Below are positions 17,161 to 25,686 of a stretch of 64,000 nt of DNA, in pieces; positions within the stretch are counted from its first letter, which is position 1, and every line of letters begins with the position of its first letter. A program made the translations under genes and the position numbers. Origin of the DNA: Paraburkholderia caballeronis (GTDB lineage Bacteria > Pseudomonadota > Gammaproteobacteria > Burkholderiales > Burkholderiaceae); contig NZ_FNSR01000001.1 in the NCBI RefSeq assembly GCF_900104845.1, forward strand, positions 3,286,001 to 3,350,000. The letters are read 5' to 3'. Under the pieces are notes generated by a model. That model did no database searches and was not told where the DNA came from. It worked only from the letters and a program-made list of their open reading frames with translations.

Positions 17161-18225
17161 TCAGAGGCTGACCGGCTCCTGCTCCAGTTCGACGCCGAAG
17201 CGCGCGCGCACGTCATGCCGGATCGCGTGCGCGAGTTCGAGAATGTCCGCGCCGGTCGCGCCGCCGCGGTTCACCAGCACCAGCGCCTGGCGGTCGTGCA
17301 CCGCCGCCGCGCGCAGCGCGCGGCCCTTCCATCCGCACTGGTCGATCAGCCAGCCCGCCGCGAGCTTCACGCGGCCGTCCGGCTGCGGATACGACACGAT
17401 GCCCGGCTCGCGCGCGGCCAGCGCGCCGAACTGCTGCGCATCGATCACCGGATTCTTGAAGAAGCTCCCCGCGTTGCCGAGTTGCAGCGGGTCCGGCAGC
17501 TTCGCGCGCCGCACCGCGACCACCGCGTCGAACACGTCGCGCGCGGTCGGCGACGCCGCGCGGCCGCGCGCTTCGAGCGCGCGCGCGAGGTCCGCGTAGT
17601 CCGCGTGCGGCGCCCACTGCTTCGGCAGCCGGAACGTGACCGACGTGACCACGAACCGGTCGCGGCCTTCGCGCTTGAAAAAGCTGTCGCGGTAGCCGAA
17701 CCCGCATGCCGCCGCGTCGAATTCGACGACGTCGCCGGTTTCCAGCTCGACCGCGCGCACCGACGCGCAGCGTTCCGCCATTTCGAGGCCGTATGCGCCG
17801 ATGTTCTGGATCGGCGCGGCGCCGACGGTGCCGGGAATCAGCGCGAGGTTTTCGAGGCCCGGCATCCGCTCGTCGAGCGTCCAGCCGACGAAATCGTGCC
17901 AGTTCTCGCCGGCCGCCGCCTCGACGTACCACGCAGCGGCGTCGTCGCGCACGACGCGCCGGCCGCGCAGCCCGACCAGCAGCACGAGCCCGTCGAAGTC
18001 GCGCGTCAGCACGACGTTGCTGCCGCCGCCGAGCACCAGCCGCCGCAGCCCGGCCGCGCGCGGGTCGCGCACGGCAGCGTCAAGATCGGCCTCGCTCGCG
18101 ATGTGGCACGCGAGGTGCGCACGCACGTCGAAACCGAACGTGTTGTGCGCGCGCAGCGGATAACCGGCGGAAAACCAGGCGGGCGGCACGCCGGACGACG
18201 CGGCAGACGAAGCGGAAACGGGCAT
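17161..18225 (-). CDS. murB: UDP-N-acetylenolpyruvoylglucosamine reductase
   Basis: FAD enzyme of peptidoglycan precursor synthesis that reduces the enolpyruvyl group to give UDP-N-acetylmuramate, using NADPH. 354 residues. The FAD domain shows [26 protein letters not shown] and [17 protein letters not shown]. The catalytic serine region reads [11 protein letters not shown], and the C-terminal [15 protein letters not shown] completes the family pattern of type I MurB. The ATG at 18225 (MPVSASSA) was chosen; residues encoded further upstream are not family-like. It is divergent from yajQ, with a 285-base gap between them. Confidence 0.94.
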   Translation of the reverse strand: MPVSASSAASSGVPPAWFSAGYPLRAHNTFGFDVRAHLACHIASEADLDAAVRDPRAAGLRRLVLGGGSNVVLTRDFDGLVLLVGLRGRRVVRDDAAAWYVEAAAGENWHDFVGWTLDERMPGLENLALIPGTVGAAPIQNIGAYGLEMAERCASVRAVELETGDVVEFDAAACGFGYRDSFFKREGRDRFVVTSVTFRLPKQWAPHADYADLARALEARGRAASPTARDVFDAVVAVRRAKLPDPLQLGNAGSFFKNPVIDAQQFGALAAREPGIVSYPQPDGRVKLAAGWLIDQCGWKGRALRAAAVHDRQALVLVNRGGATGADILELAHAIRHDVRARFGVELEQEPVSL

Positions 18226-18397
18226 CGGAACGAAGCGGATCTGAAGCGGGTACGAAACGGAAAACGCGGAAAGCAGCGAAACGAAGCGGCAAACGCCGGC
18301 GGAATTTGCATGCCCGCGCGCCGGAACGACGAGCCGGCGTAACCGCGGCCGTCGGGCCAACCCTCACGCGGTCCCTCAAGCCGGCCATCCGGCGGCC

Positions 18398-18427
18398 TTG
18401 GGCAAACCCGAACCGCGCCGGTAAAAT
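18398..18427 (+). promoter_or_regulatory. yajQ: Candidate sigma-70 promoter for yajQ
   Basis: TTGGGC (18398-18403) and TAAAAT (18422-18427) are spaced by 18 bases, ending 83 bases before the yajQ ATG, in the murB-yajQ gap. The -10 is a good match and the -35 fair; assigned by eye only. Confidence 0.35.
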
Positions 18428-18510
18428 GGCGTCGGTCCGTGATTATAGCGAGTGCGCGGCCCGCGCCGGCGAACGGCTCCGGCCCGACATCGCACTACTG
18501 GGAGAACGCA

Positions 18511-18996
18511 ATGCCATCGTTTGACGTCGTCTGCGAAGCCAACATGATCGAGGTGAAGAACGCGATCGAGCAGTCGAACAAGGAAATTTCCACGCGCTTC
18601 GACTTCAAGGGTTCGGACGCGCGGGTCGAGCACAAGGAGCACGAACTGACCGCATTCGCGGACGACGACTTCAAGCTCGGCCAGGTGAAGGACGTGCTGC
18701 TGTCCAAAATGGCGAAGCGCAACGTCGACGTGCGCTTCCTCGACTACGGCAAGATCGAGAAGATCGGCGGCGACAAGGTAAAGCAGGTCATCACCGTGAA
18801 GAAGGGCGTGTCCGGCGACCTCGCGAAGAAGATCGTGAAGCTCGTGAAGGACAGCAAGATCAAGGTGCAGGCGAGCATCCAGGGCGACGCGGTGCGCGTG
18901 TCCGGCACGAAGCGCGACGACCTGCAAAGCGTGATCGCGCTGCTGCGCAAGGACGTGACCGACACGCCGCTCGACTTCAACAACTTCCGCGACTGA
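18511..18996 (+). CDS. yajQ: YajQ family nucleotide-binding protein
   Basis: Small cytoplasmic protein of 161 residues (UPF0234), made of two similar RNP-like alpha/beta folds. It begins [21 protein letters not shown] and ends [10 protein letters not shown], both family hallmarks, with [14 protein letters not shown] and [13 protein letters not shown] in between. Members from Xanthomonas and Pseudomonas bind cyclic-di-GMP and influence transcription and virulence; others bind RNA or GTP. The start was placed at the ATG after GGGAGAACGC. It is monocistronic as far as can be seen and convergent with the chemoreceptor gene. Proximity to the degenerate EAL gene 2.3 kb away may be coincidence. Confidence 0.93.
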   Translation: MPSFDVVCEANMIEVKNAIEQSNKEISTRFDFKGSDARVEHKEHELTAFADDDFKLGQVKDVLLSKMAKRNVDVRFLDYGKIEKIGGDKVKQVITVKKGVSGDLAKKIVKLVKDSKIKVQASIQGDAVRVSGTKRDDLQSVIALLRKDVTDTPLDFNNFRD

Positions 18997-19038
18997 CGCT
19001 CGACCGCGCGGGCGACGCCCTGCCCGCGCCCTGTCACC

Positions 19039-19058
19039 TCAGGCTCATTCGAGCCTGA
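19039..19058. other. Perfect 8-bp hairpin across the chemoreceptor stop codon
   Basis: TCAGGCTC and GAGCCTGA flank ATTC, forming a perfect stem that includes the stop codon of the minus-strand chemoreceptor gene. A second GC stem (CGCGGGC / GCCCGCG, about 19005-19027) lies between it and yajQ. Neither has a T-tract, so they may slow exonucleases rather than terminate transcription. Confidence 0.4.
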
Positions 19059-20844
19059 ACTGCCCCACCACTTCCGCGAGATCCGCCGCCTGCGCGCGCA
19101 GCGCGGTGGCCGCGGCCGTCGATTCCTCGACGAGCGCCGCGTTCTGCTGAACCATCTCGTCCAGCTGGCTCACCGCGCGGTTCACTTCCTGGATGCCGCG
19201 CGTCTGCTCGTCGGCGGCCTGCGTGACTTCGGAAATGATCGTCGTCACGTTCGACACGTTGCTGACGATCTCGGCCATCGTGTCGCCGGCGTGGCGCACC
19301 TGCTGCGAGCCGGAGCTGACGCTCGCGACCGTCGATTCGATCAGTTCCTTGATCTCCTTCGCTGCCTGCGCGCTGCGCTGCGCGAGGCTGCGCACCTCGG
19401 ACGCGACCACCGCGAAACCGCGCCCCTGCTCGCCCGCGCGCGCCGCTTCGACCGCCGCGTTCAGCGCGAGGATGTTGGTCTGGAACGCGATGCCGTCGAT
19501 CACGCCGATGATGTCGGCGATCTTCACCGACGCGTTCTCGATCGTGCCCATCGTCGTCACGACGTCCGCGATCACGACGCCGCCGCGCGACGCGACGGCC
19601 GACGCGGACGCAGCCGTCGCATCGGCCTGGCGCGCGGCGTTCGCGGACTGCCCGACCGTCGCGGTGATCTGCTCCATCGACGCGGCCGTCTGCTGCAGGC
19701 TCGCGGCGGCCGCCTCGGTGCGGCCCGACAGGTCGACGTTGCCGGCCGCGATCTCGTCGGTCGCGGTGCGCACCGAGTGGCTCGTGTCGCGCAGATGGCG
19801 CATCACGTTGCGCAGCTTGTCCATGAACGCGTTGAACGAACGCGCAATCTGCGCGACCTCGTCGTTGCCGGCCACCGGCAGGCGCAGCGTCAAATCGCTT
19901 TCGCCCGCGCCGACCGCATCCATCGCGTCGCGCACCTGCGACAGCCGGCGGAACGACACGGCGGTCGCCGCCGCGACGAGCGCCGCCGCGATGGCCGCGA
20001 TCACGACGAGCGCGATCAGCGACACGGTCAGCAGCGAGCGCATCCCGGCCGTCGCGTCGGTCTTGTCGAGCGCGACGATCACGCGCCAGTCGGTGCCGGC
20101 GATCGGCTCCGCGCGCATCAGCTTCGTGCTGCCGCCGACCCCGACCGGCAGCGGCTCGTCCGCGCCCAGCAGCGCCGGCAGGCGGTCCGCGCCGAGCGCC
20201 GGCGCGAGGTCGGACAGCGGCTTGAGCGTCAGCTTCGCGTCCGGATGCGCGACGATCTGGCCGGTGCTGTCGATCAGCATCCCGAAGCTGGCCGGCGTCG
20301 GATGGATCGACTTCACGTTCGCGATCACGGTGTCCATCGTCACGTCGCCGGCGACCACGCCCTTCACCGCGCCGTCGCGCACGATCGGCGCGGCGAACGT
20401 GACGACCAGCTTGCCGGTGCCGGCGTCGACGTACGGCGGCGTGACGACGCCCTTGCCCGCCGCGACCGCCTGCCTGTACCACGGGCGGCCGGTCGGATCG
20501 TAGTCGGCCGGGATGCCGGTCGGGTCCGAGAACTTCGCGGTGCGGTCCGCGTAACCGACGTACACGTTCGTGAAATCGCCGGCGGACGCGACCTGCTTCA
20601 GCGCGGCGGTCGGGTCCGGCGACAGCGCGGCGTCCTGCACCGAGTCGATCATCCGGCCGTGCGACGCGACCCAGTCGGCGATGCCGGCCGCGTGGCTGTC
20701 CTCGACCGCGCGCAGCATTTCGTTGATCGACTTCGCCTGATCGGCGCTGGACACGACATAGTTCAGCGCGGCGTTCGCCGCCAGCGCGACGACGACGATG
20801 ACGACGCACAGCGCGACGATACGCGCGCGAATGGTAGAGAACAT
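19045..20844 (-). CDS. Methyl-accepting chemotaxis protein with amino-acid-type dCache sensor
   Basis: Inner-membrane chemoreceptor of 599 residues. Order: a membrane helix at ~8-28, a periplasmic dCache_1 sensor (~35-270), a second helix (~275-300), a HAMP domain ([20 protein letters not shown] onward) and the cytoplasmic signalling domain with hairpin tip [20 protein letters not shown]. The sensor carries all residues of the published amino-acid-binding dCache signature at the right spacing: Tyr115, Arg120, Trp122, Tyr123, Tyr138, Asp140, Asp167. The ligand is therefore predicted to be an amino acid. No C-terminal CheR/CheB pentapeptide is seen (it ends GQFRLE). The start [10 protein letters not shown] replaces an upstream ATG with a non-helical leader. 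No che genes are nearby. Confidence 0.93.
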   Translation of the reverse strand: MFSTIRARIVALCVVIVVVALAANAALNYVVSSADQAKSINEMLRAVEDSHAAGIADWVASHGRMIDSVQDAALSPDPTAALKQVASAGDFTNVYVGYADRTAKFSDPTGIPADYDPTGRPWYRQAVAAGKGVVTPPYVDAGTGKLVVTFAAPIVRDGAVKGVVAGDVTMDTVIANVKSIHPTPASFGMLIDSTGQIVAHPDAKLTLKPLSDLAPALGADRLPALLGADEPLPVGVGGSTKLMRAEPIAGTDWRVIVALDKTDATAGMRSLLTVSLIALVVIAAIAAALVAAATAVSFRRLSQVRDAMDAVGAGESDLTLRLPVAGNDEVAQIARSFNAFMDKLRNVMRHLRDTSHSVRTATDEIAAGNVDLSGRTEAAAASLQQTAASMEQITATVGQSANAARQADATAASASAVASRGGVVIADVVTTMGTIENASVKIADIIGVIDGIAFQTNILALNAAVEAARAGEQGRGFAVVASEVRSLAQRSAQAAKEIKELIESTVASVSSGSQQVRHAGDTMAEIVSNVSNVTTIISEVTQAADEQTRGIQEVNRAVSQLDEMVQQNAALVEESTAAATALRAQAADLAEVVGQFRLE

Positions 20845-21070
20845 GGAACTCCCGCGGATTGAGATTCGACGACGAAATCCGCCTTCTCGCGGCGTCACGT
20901 CGTTATGCGGGTTAACGGCATCGCGCGATGGCCACTTGAGCTTGCGGCAGGCGAATGCCCGCGGAATACGAGCGTTATTTCTTGCGCGCGTCAATTAAAC
21001 GTTTGCGCAGGAAACCAAATGACAGCCGTATGAAAAACGGCACCTGACACCGCCGTCAACCGAACCGTGC

Positions 21071-22240
21071 TCACTGCGCGGCGGCGACGGCGGCCGGCTG
21101 CGCGGCGCGGCCGTCTTTCATGAACGGATACTCGACGAAGCGGAACGTCGCGAGCGATACGCCGACCGTCGTCACGCCGATCGCCGCAATCACGCCCGCA
21201 TACGCGACGTCGCCGATGCCGGCGACCGGTGCGACCGCATCGAGCCATTGCAGGCCCGCGTAAAGCAGCACGCCATGCGTCAGGTACACGCTGTAGCTGA
21301 CGAGTCCGAGCACGCGCGCGGCCGGCATCGTCAGTGCGCCGAACAACGCGTTGCCGTACAGCGCGCACGCGAACAACGGCGACAGCAGCAGCGACTGCGC
21401 GAAACCGTAGTCGCGCGCGAACGGCAGCGCGGTCGCGCCCAACGCAACGAGCGCGACCGCGCCGGCCGCCGGCTGGCATAACCGTGGCGCGAGCGGCCGG
21501 CGCACGTGAAGCAGCGCGGCGAACGCGCCGAACAGGAAATTGACGACGACCGCATCGACGCCGAACGCGTACACGAGCAGCAGCGTGAGCCCGACGAGCA
21601 GCGGCGCGCGGCGCGGCGTCGCGAAACACGCGACGGCCGGCAGCGCCGCATAGAAGATCCATTCGTAGCGCAGCGTCCACATCGCCGGATCGATCAGCGC
21701 GGTCGCTTTCAGACCGTTCAGGTTGCCGTGCCCGAGCACGCCGAGGCCGAGCCACTTGAACGCGCCGACGAACAGCGTCGCCGGCGGCTCGCGCAGCACC
21801 CAGCCGGTCTTCTGGCCGACGACGACGAAGATCGCCGCCGTCACGAGCAGATACAGCGGCGCGAGCCGGCGCAGTCGTCCGGCATAGAGCCGCTTCCAGT
21901 CGAGCCGCCCGCGCGTCGTGACGACTTTCCGCGTGAACAGGAACCCGGTGATCATGAAGAACAGCGCGACCGGCACGCGGCCGCACAGCATGAACGCGAC
22001 CGAGTCGGGCCACGCCCAGACGCCGGTGCGGTACCAGCCGACGCTCGACGCCGCGTGCGTGACGAACACCGCGAACGCGAGATAACCGCGCAGGCCGTCG
22101 AGGTGGCCGAACCGCGCGCCGTCGGCGGCGCCAATCGCGTCGCGAAAGAAATCGATGCGGCGCGCGGCCAGCGCCGCGGCCGCGAACGCGGCGCCGGTCG
22201 CGACCCAGCCGGCCCACAACGGAAAGTGCGTGGTCGCCAT
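21071..22240 (-). CDS. Acyltransferase family 3 membrane protein
   Basis: Polytopic inner-membrane protein of 389 residues with about ten hydrophobic segments. The hallmark FGHLDGLRGYLAFAVFVTHAA near residues 44-64 holds the histidine used for acyl transfer in this family, followed by the R-x10-H-like and FFMITGFLFTRK elements. It probably O-acylates a surface sugar or lipid (as OafA, ExoZ or NodX relatives do); the acceptor is not evident, since no polysaccharide genes lie beside it. It is on the same strand as the chemoreceptor gene but 226 bases upstream, so co-transcription is uncertain. Confidence 0.85.
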   Translation of the reverse strand: MATTHFPLWAGWVATGAAFAAAALAARRIDFFRDAIGAADGARFGHLDGLRGYLAFAVFVTHAASSVGWYRTGVWAWPDSVAFMLCGRVPVALFFMITGFLFTRKVVTTRGRLDWKRLYAGRLRRLAPLYLLVTAAIFVVVGQKTGWVLREPPATLFVGAFKWLGLGVLGHGNLNGLKATALIDPAMWTLRYEWIFYAALPAVACFATPRRAPLLVGLTLLLVYAFGVDAVVVNFLFGAFAALLHVRRPLAPRLCQPAAGAVALVALGATALPFARDYGFAQSLLLSPLFACALYGNALFGALTMPAARVLGLVSYSVYLTHGVLLYAGLQWLDAVAPVAGIGDVAYAGVIAAIGVTTVGVSLATFRFVEYPFMKDGRAAQPAAVAAAQ

Positions 22241-22676
22241 CGCGCGGAGATCGGGCTAAAGGTCCACCGAGCATAGCAGTGCGACAACCGCGTCCCGCGC
22301 GGCTGGCGAGCGGATGCTAGCAATTGTCCCCGCGGGCGCGCGAAACGGCCGGGCGCAGGTGCCGGCGCGTCCGCGCTGCCGGGGACTTCAGCGTTTCACC
22401 GAGGCTGTAGTGTTTCGGTAAGGATCGCGAACAGGATCAGCGTAGCTGGCTGTGCTTCGCGAATGGCTCAGGCCCGGTCGCCAATGAAGGAGGGAGGATC
22501 GAGGCCGACGCGACCCGATGTGCGTGCCGGGAACGGGGAGCGGATGGGCGACGTTGCGTCCTGGAATCGCAACTCGTCGACACCGTGAAGATGGCACCCC
22601 GAACCTCCGGTCGAAGCCGACAACGAAGCGAAACCTCGAACCGAACCCGCTTGCCCGAACGCCGCCCCCGCGACGC
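22241..22676. other. 436-base gap without a recognised gene
   Basis: Lies between the start of the acyltransferase gene and the end of plsY, both on the minus strand. The right-hand part (~22385-22480) is somewhat less GC-rich. I see no tRNA, clear terminator or conserved small protein; it must contain the acyltransferase promoter. Confidence 0.5.
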
Positions 22677-23303
22677 TCAAGACTGCGATTCCCGCTGCGC
22701 GTTCTTCTTGCCGCCGATCCGGCTTTCCGTCCCGGCAATCAGCTTCGAGATGTTCGACCGATGCCGCCAGAACAGCAGCACGCTCATTGCGAGGATCGCG
22801 AGCGCGATCGTGCTCGGCCCGAACAGGAACACGTCGAACACCGGCGCGAACACCGCGGCCGCGAGCGCGGCAAGCGACGAATAGCGGAAGAAAAACGCGA
22901 TGATGAGCCACGTCAGCACCGTCGCGATGCCGAGCACCGGATGGATCGCGAGCAGCACGCCGGCCGCGGTCGCGACGCCCTTGCCGCCCTTGAAGCGGAA
23001 GAAGAGCGGATACAGGTGACCGAGGAACACGGCGATCGCGGCAAGCGCGATCGCATCGTTGCCGAGCCCGAAGCCCGGGCCGAAGCGCACGACGAGCCAT
23101 ACCGCCAGCCAGCCCTTGAACGCGTCGCCGATCAGCGTCAGCACCGCGGCCTTCTTGTTGCCGCTGCGCAGCACGTTCGTCGCGCCAGGGTTGCCGGAGC
23201 CGTACGAGCGGGGGTCGTCGAGCCCCATCGTGGCGCTGACGATCACGGCGAACGAAACGGAGCCGATCAGATAGGCGAGAACGGCGACGATCAGGTTGTA
23301 CAT
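22677..23303 (-). CDS. plsY: Glycerol-3-phosphate acyltransferase PlsY
   Basis: Integral membrane enzyme of 208 residues that transfers acyl groups from acyl-phosphate to glycerol-3-phosphate, the first step of phospholipid synthesis. Three conserved loops are visible: [13 protein letters not shown] at the N-terminus with [20 protein letters not shown] (loop 1), [21 protein letters not shown] (loop 2), and [20 protein letters not shown] near the C-terminus (loop 3). Length is normal. It is the last gene of the minus-strand run queG-ogt-xerD-ybaK-plsY, 155 bases after ybaK. Confidence 0.95.
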   Translation of the reverse strand: MYNLIVAVLAYLIGSVSFAVIVSATMGLDDPRSYGSGNPGATNVLRSGNKKAAVLTLIGDAFKGWLAVWLVVRFGPGFGLGNDAIALAAIAVFLGHLYPLFFRFKGGKGVATAAGVLLAIHPVLGIATVLTWLIIAFFFRYSSLAALAAAVFAPVFDVFLFGPSTIALAILAMSVLLFWRHRSNISKLIAGTESRIGGKKNAQRESQS

Positions 23304-23458
23304 GCGCGAAACCCGTGTGGACAGAAGCGGAAAGGCGCGCCGGCGGATGCCGCGATGGACGAGCCGCCGCGCGCGAAGGCGCTCATTCTACCGAAGCGCG
23401 GCGCGTAACGATGCCCGCTTTGCAGGCATGCTGCACAGGCGCACTTCGCAGGCCCGCG

Positions 23459-23950
23459 TCAGTCCACGCTCGCGCAGTTCACCGGCTTCGCGCCGAGCAG
23501 CGGTTGCAGCACCGACGGCGACAGGCTCACGAGAAAGCCGCGCCGCCCGCCGTTCAACCAGATTTCGTCGAGATCGAGGATCGACGCCTCGACATAGACC
23601 GGCATCGCCTTGCGCGTGCCGAACGGCGACGTGCCGCCGACCAGATACCCCGAATGCCGGTTCGCGACCTCGGGCTTGCACGGCTCGACGCGCTTCGCGC
23701 CGATCTGCCGCGCGAGGTTCCTGGTGGACACCTTACGGTCGCCGTGCATCAGCACGATCAACGGCTTCGCGTGCTCGTCCTCCATCACCAGCGTCTTGAT
23801 CACGCGATGCTCGTCGACGCCGAGCTGCCGCGCGGACTCCTCGGTGCCGCCATGCTCGACGTAGTCATAAGGATGTTCGCCGAACGCAACGCCGTGACGG
23901 CGCAGCATCTGCGTCGCCGGCGTTTCGGATACGTGTTTCGATTTGCTCAT
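23459..23950 (-). CDS. ybaK: Cys-tRNA(Pro)/Cys-tRNA(Cys) deacylase YbaK
   Basis: Trans-editing enzyme of 163 residues that hydrolyses mischarged Cys-tRNA(Pro). It begins MSKSKHVSETPATQML and shows the YbaK/EbsC features YDYVEHGGTEESARQLG, the catalytic-lysine region VIKTLVMED, and GYLVGGTSPFGTRKAMPVY. The start at 23950 was chosen because the ATG 18 codons upstream lies within the xerD end. It sits 28 bases downstream of xerD on the same strand and is probably co-transcribed with it. Confidence 0.93.
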   Translation of the reverse strand: MSKSKHVSETPATQMLRRHGVAFGEHPYDYVEHGGTEESARQLGVDEHRVIKTLVMEDEHAKPLIVLMHGDRKVSTRNLARQIGAKRVEPCKPEVANRHSGYLVGGTSPFGTRKAMPVYVEASILDLDEIWLNGGRRGFLVSLSPSVLQPLLGAKPVNCASVD

Positions 23951-23978
23951 CGGCGCATTGTAAAACGCGGACCGCCCG

Positions 23979-25139
23979 TTATCCGCGCGGATGGTGCTTC
24001 GCATGCAGCACCCGCAGCCGCTCGCGCGCGACGTGCGTGTAGATCTGCGTGGTCGAGATGTCGCTGTGGCCGAGCAGCAGCTGCACGACGCGCAGGTCCG
24101 CGCCGTGGTTCAGCAGGTGCGTCGCGAACGCGTGGCGCAGCGTGTGCGGCGACAGCGGCGCATGCACGCCGGCCGCCGCCGCGTGGCGCTTGATGATGTG
24201 CCAGAACTGCTGGCGCGTCATCCCTTCCGCGCGCGCGGTGACGAACAGCGCGTCGGTCGTGCGTGCGCCGAGCAGCGCGGGCCGCGACTCGCGCAGATAA
24301 CGCTCGATCCACGCGTGCGCCTCCTCGCCGAACGGAATCAGCCGCTCCTTCGAGCCCTTGCCGAGCACGCGCACGACGCCCTCGTTCAGCCCGACCTCGA
24401 CGGTCTTCAGCGTGACGAGTTCGGTCACGCGCAGCCCGCTCGCGTACATCAGTTCGAGCATCGTGCGGTCGCGCAGGCCGAGCGGCGTCGCGACGTCCGG
24501 CGCGCCGAGCAGCGATTCGACCTGCGCTTCGGTCAGCGTCGATGGAAAACGCGGCGGCTGCTTCGCGGAGCGGATGCGCACGGTCGGGTCCGCGCTCACG
24601 CGGCGCTCGCGCAGCGCCCAGCCGTAGTAGCGGCGAAACACCGACAGCCGGCGGTTCGCGGAGGTCGCCTTGTCGTCCTTGCGCAGCGCCGCGTAGGCGA
24701 GCAGATCGCGTTCTTCCGCGCGGTCGAGCGTGCCGTCGCGCGCACCTGCGAGCCACGACGCGAACAGGCACAGGTCGCGGCGATACGCATCGAGCGTATT
24801 GCGCGACAGCCCGTGTTCGAGCCACAGCCCGTCGCAGAACTGGTCGATGCACAGCAGGCTTTCGGCGAGCGACGCGGAGGGCGGCGGGTCGTCGCCGTCG
24901 TTATCGTTTCCATCGACCGGCGTTGCGTCGGCCGCCGACGCGCGGCGCGGTGGCTTCGCGGCGGCAGCCGTCGCGTCTCGCCCGGCCGCCGCGCGAGCGC
25001 CCCGTTTCGCGCGCGCGCCGCCCGTGGCTGGCGTCGCGTTCGCCGCGCCGTCGCCGGCCGGGGTCTGCGTCGCGTCGTCCGATGCGGTTGCCGGCGGCTC
25101 GCCTGCGGTGTTCGTCGTGTTCATCGCGCCGTTCGTCAT
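23979..25139 (-). CDS. xerD: Tyrosine recombinase XerD with long disordered N-terminal extension
   Basis: Chromosome-dimer resolution recombinase acting with XerC at dif. From residue ~90 the protein is a normal XerD: SAM-like core-binding domain (FCDGLWLEHGLSRNTLDAYRRDL), then the catalytic domain with Arg in YASGLRVTEL, Lys in VLGKGSKERLIPF, HTLRHAFATHLL, LLGHSDISTTQIYTHV and its Tyr nucleophile. The first ~88 residues are Ala/Thr/Asp-rich low complexity, making 386 residues against about 300 normally. The start overlaps the ogt stop codon (ATGA); a later ATG at 25124 is also possible. The frame is open far upstream, but that part is the shadow of ogt and queG. Confidence 0.93.
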   Translation of the reverse strand: MTNGAMNTTNTAGEPPATASDDATQTPAGDGAANATPATGGARAKRGARAAAGRDATAAAAKPPRRASAADATPVDGNDNDGDDPPPSASLAESLLCIDQFCDGLWLEHGLSRNTLDAYRRDLCLFASWLAGARDGTLDRAEERDLLAYAALRKDDKATSANRRLSVFRRYYGWALRERRVSADPTVRIRSAKQPPRFPSTLTEAQVESLLGAPDVATPLGLRDRTMLELMYASGLRVTELVTLKTVEVGLNEGVVRVLGKGSKERLIPFGEEAHAWIERYLRESRPALLGARTTDALFVTARAEGMTRQQFWHIIKRHAAAAGVHAPLSPHTLRHAFATHLLNHGADLRVVQLLLGHSDISTTQIYTHVARERLRVLHAKHHPRG

Positions 25140-25606
25140 GGAATCCGCACGCCTTCGTGCGCGAGCAGCCAGCGCTTCACGTCGCGAAAGAAGCCGTCGC
25201 CGCCGTGATGCGCGAAGCCGCCGATGCCGCTCGCGGACACCACGCGATGGCACGGGATCACGAGCGGAAAGAGGTTCGACCCGCACGCCTGCCCGACCGC
25301 GCGCGGCACGCCGCCGATGCGCTGCGCGAGTTGCCCGTAGGTGAGCACCGTGCCCGCGCCGATCGTGTTGATGCCGTCCCACACGCGCCGCTGGAACGGC
25401 GTGCCGAGCGCCGCGAGCGGCAGGTCGAAGCCGGCCGTCGCGCAGTCGAAGTAGCGCGCGATCTGCGCGGCCGCGCGTTCGGCCAGCGCGCAGTCCGGCG
25501 CGGCGGACGCCGTCGATGCGGGCAGATAGACGATCTCGCGCACCGCGTCGGCCGACGTGCGGATGCCGACCTTGCCGAACGGCGCGTCGATCACTGCGTT
25601 GAACAT
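25136..25606 (-). CDS. ogt: Methylated-DNA--protein-cysteine methyltransferase
   Basis: Suicide DNA-repair protein of 156 residues that removes alkyl groups from O6-guanine onto its own cysteine. The active site reads NLFPLVIPCHRVVSASG, and the helix-turn-helix segment is TPFQRRVWDGINTIGAGTVLTYGQLAQRIG with the arginine finger in GGVPRAVGQA. The N-terminal ribonuclease-H-like domain is short, as in Ogt. It has no AraC-type domain, so it is not Ada. Its stop overlaps the xerD start by four bases and it follows queG by 80 bases, indicating one transcript. Confidence 0.94.
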   Translation of the reverse strand: MFNAVIDAPFGKVGIRTSADAVREIVYLPASTASAAPDCALAERAAAQIARYFDCATAGFDLPLAALGTPFQRRVWDGINTIGAGTVLTYGQLAQRIGGVPRAVGQACGSNLFPLVIPCHRVVSASGIGGFAHHGGDGFFRDVKRWLLAHEGVRIP

Positions 25607-25686
25607 GATGGTTTGCCTCCTGATCGCAATCGCCGCCCGAGACGGCGGCCGGTCGCGCCCGCCTGCCCGCTACCGTGCCCGCTACT

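Noticed and set aside
22241..22676. tRNA or small RNA gene in the plsY-acyltransferase gap
   Set aside because: No cloverleaf pairing, TTCGANNC-type box or terminator could be recognised.
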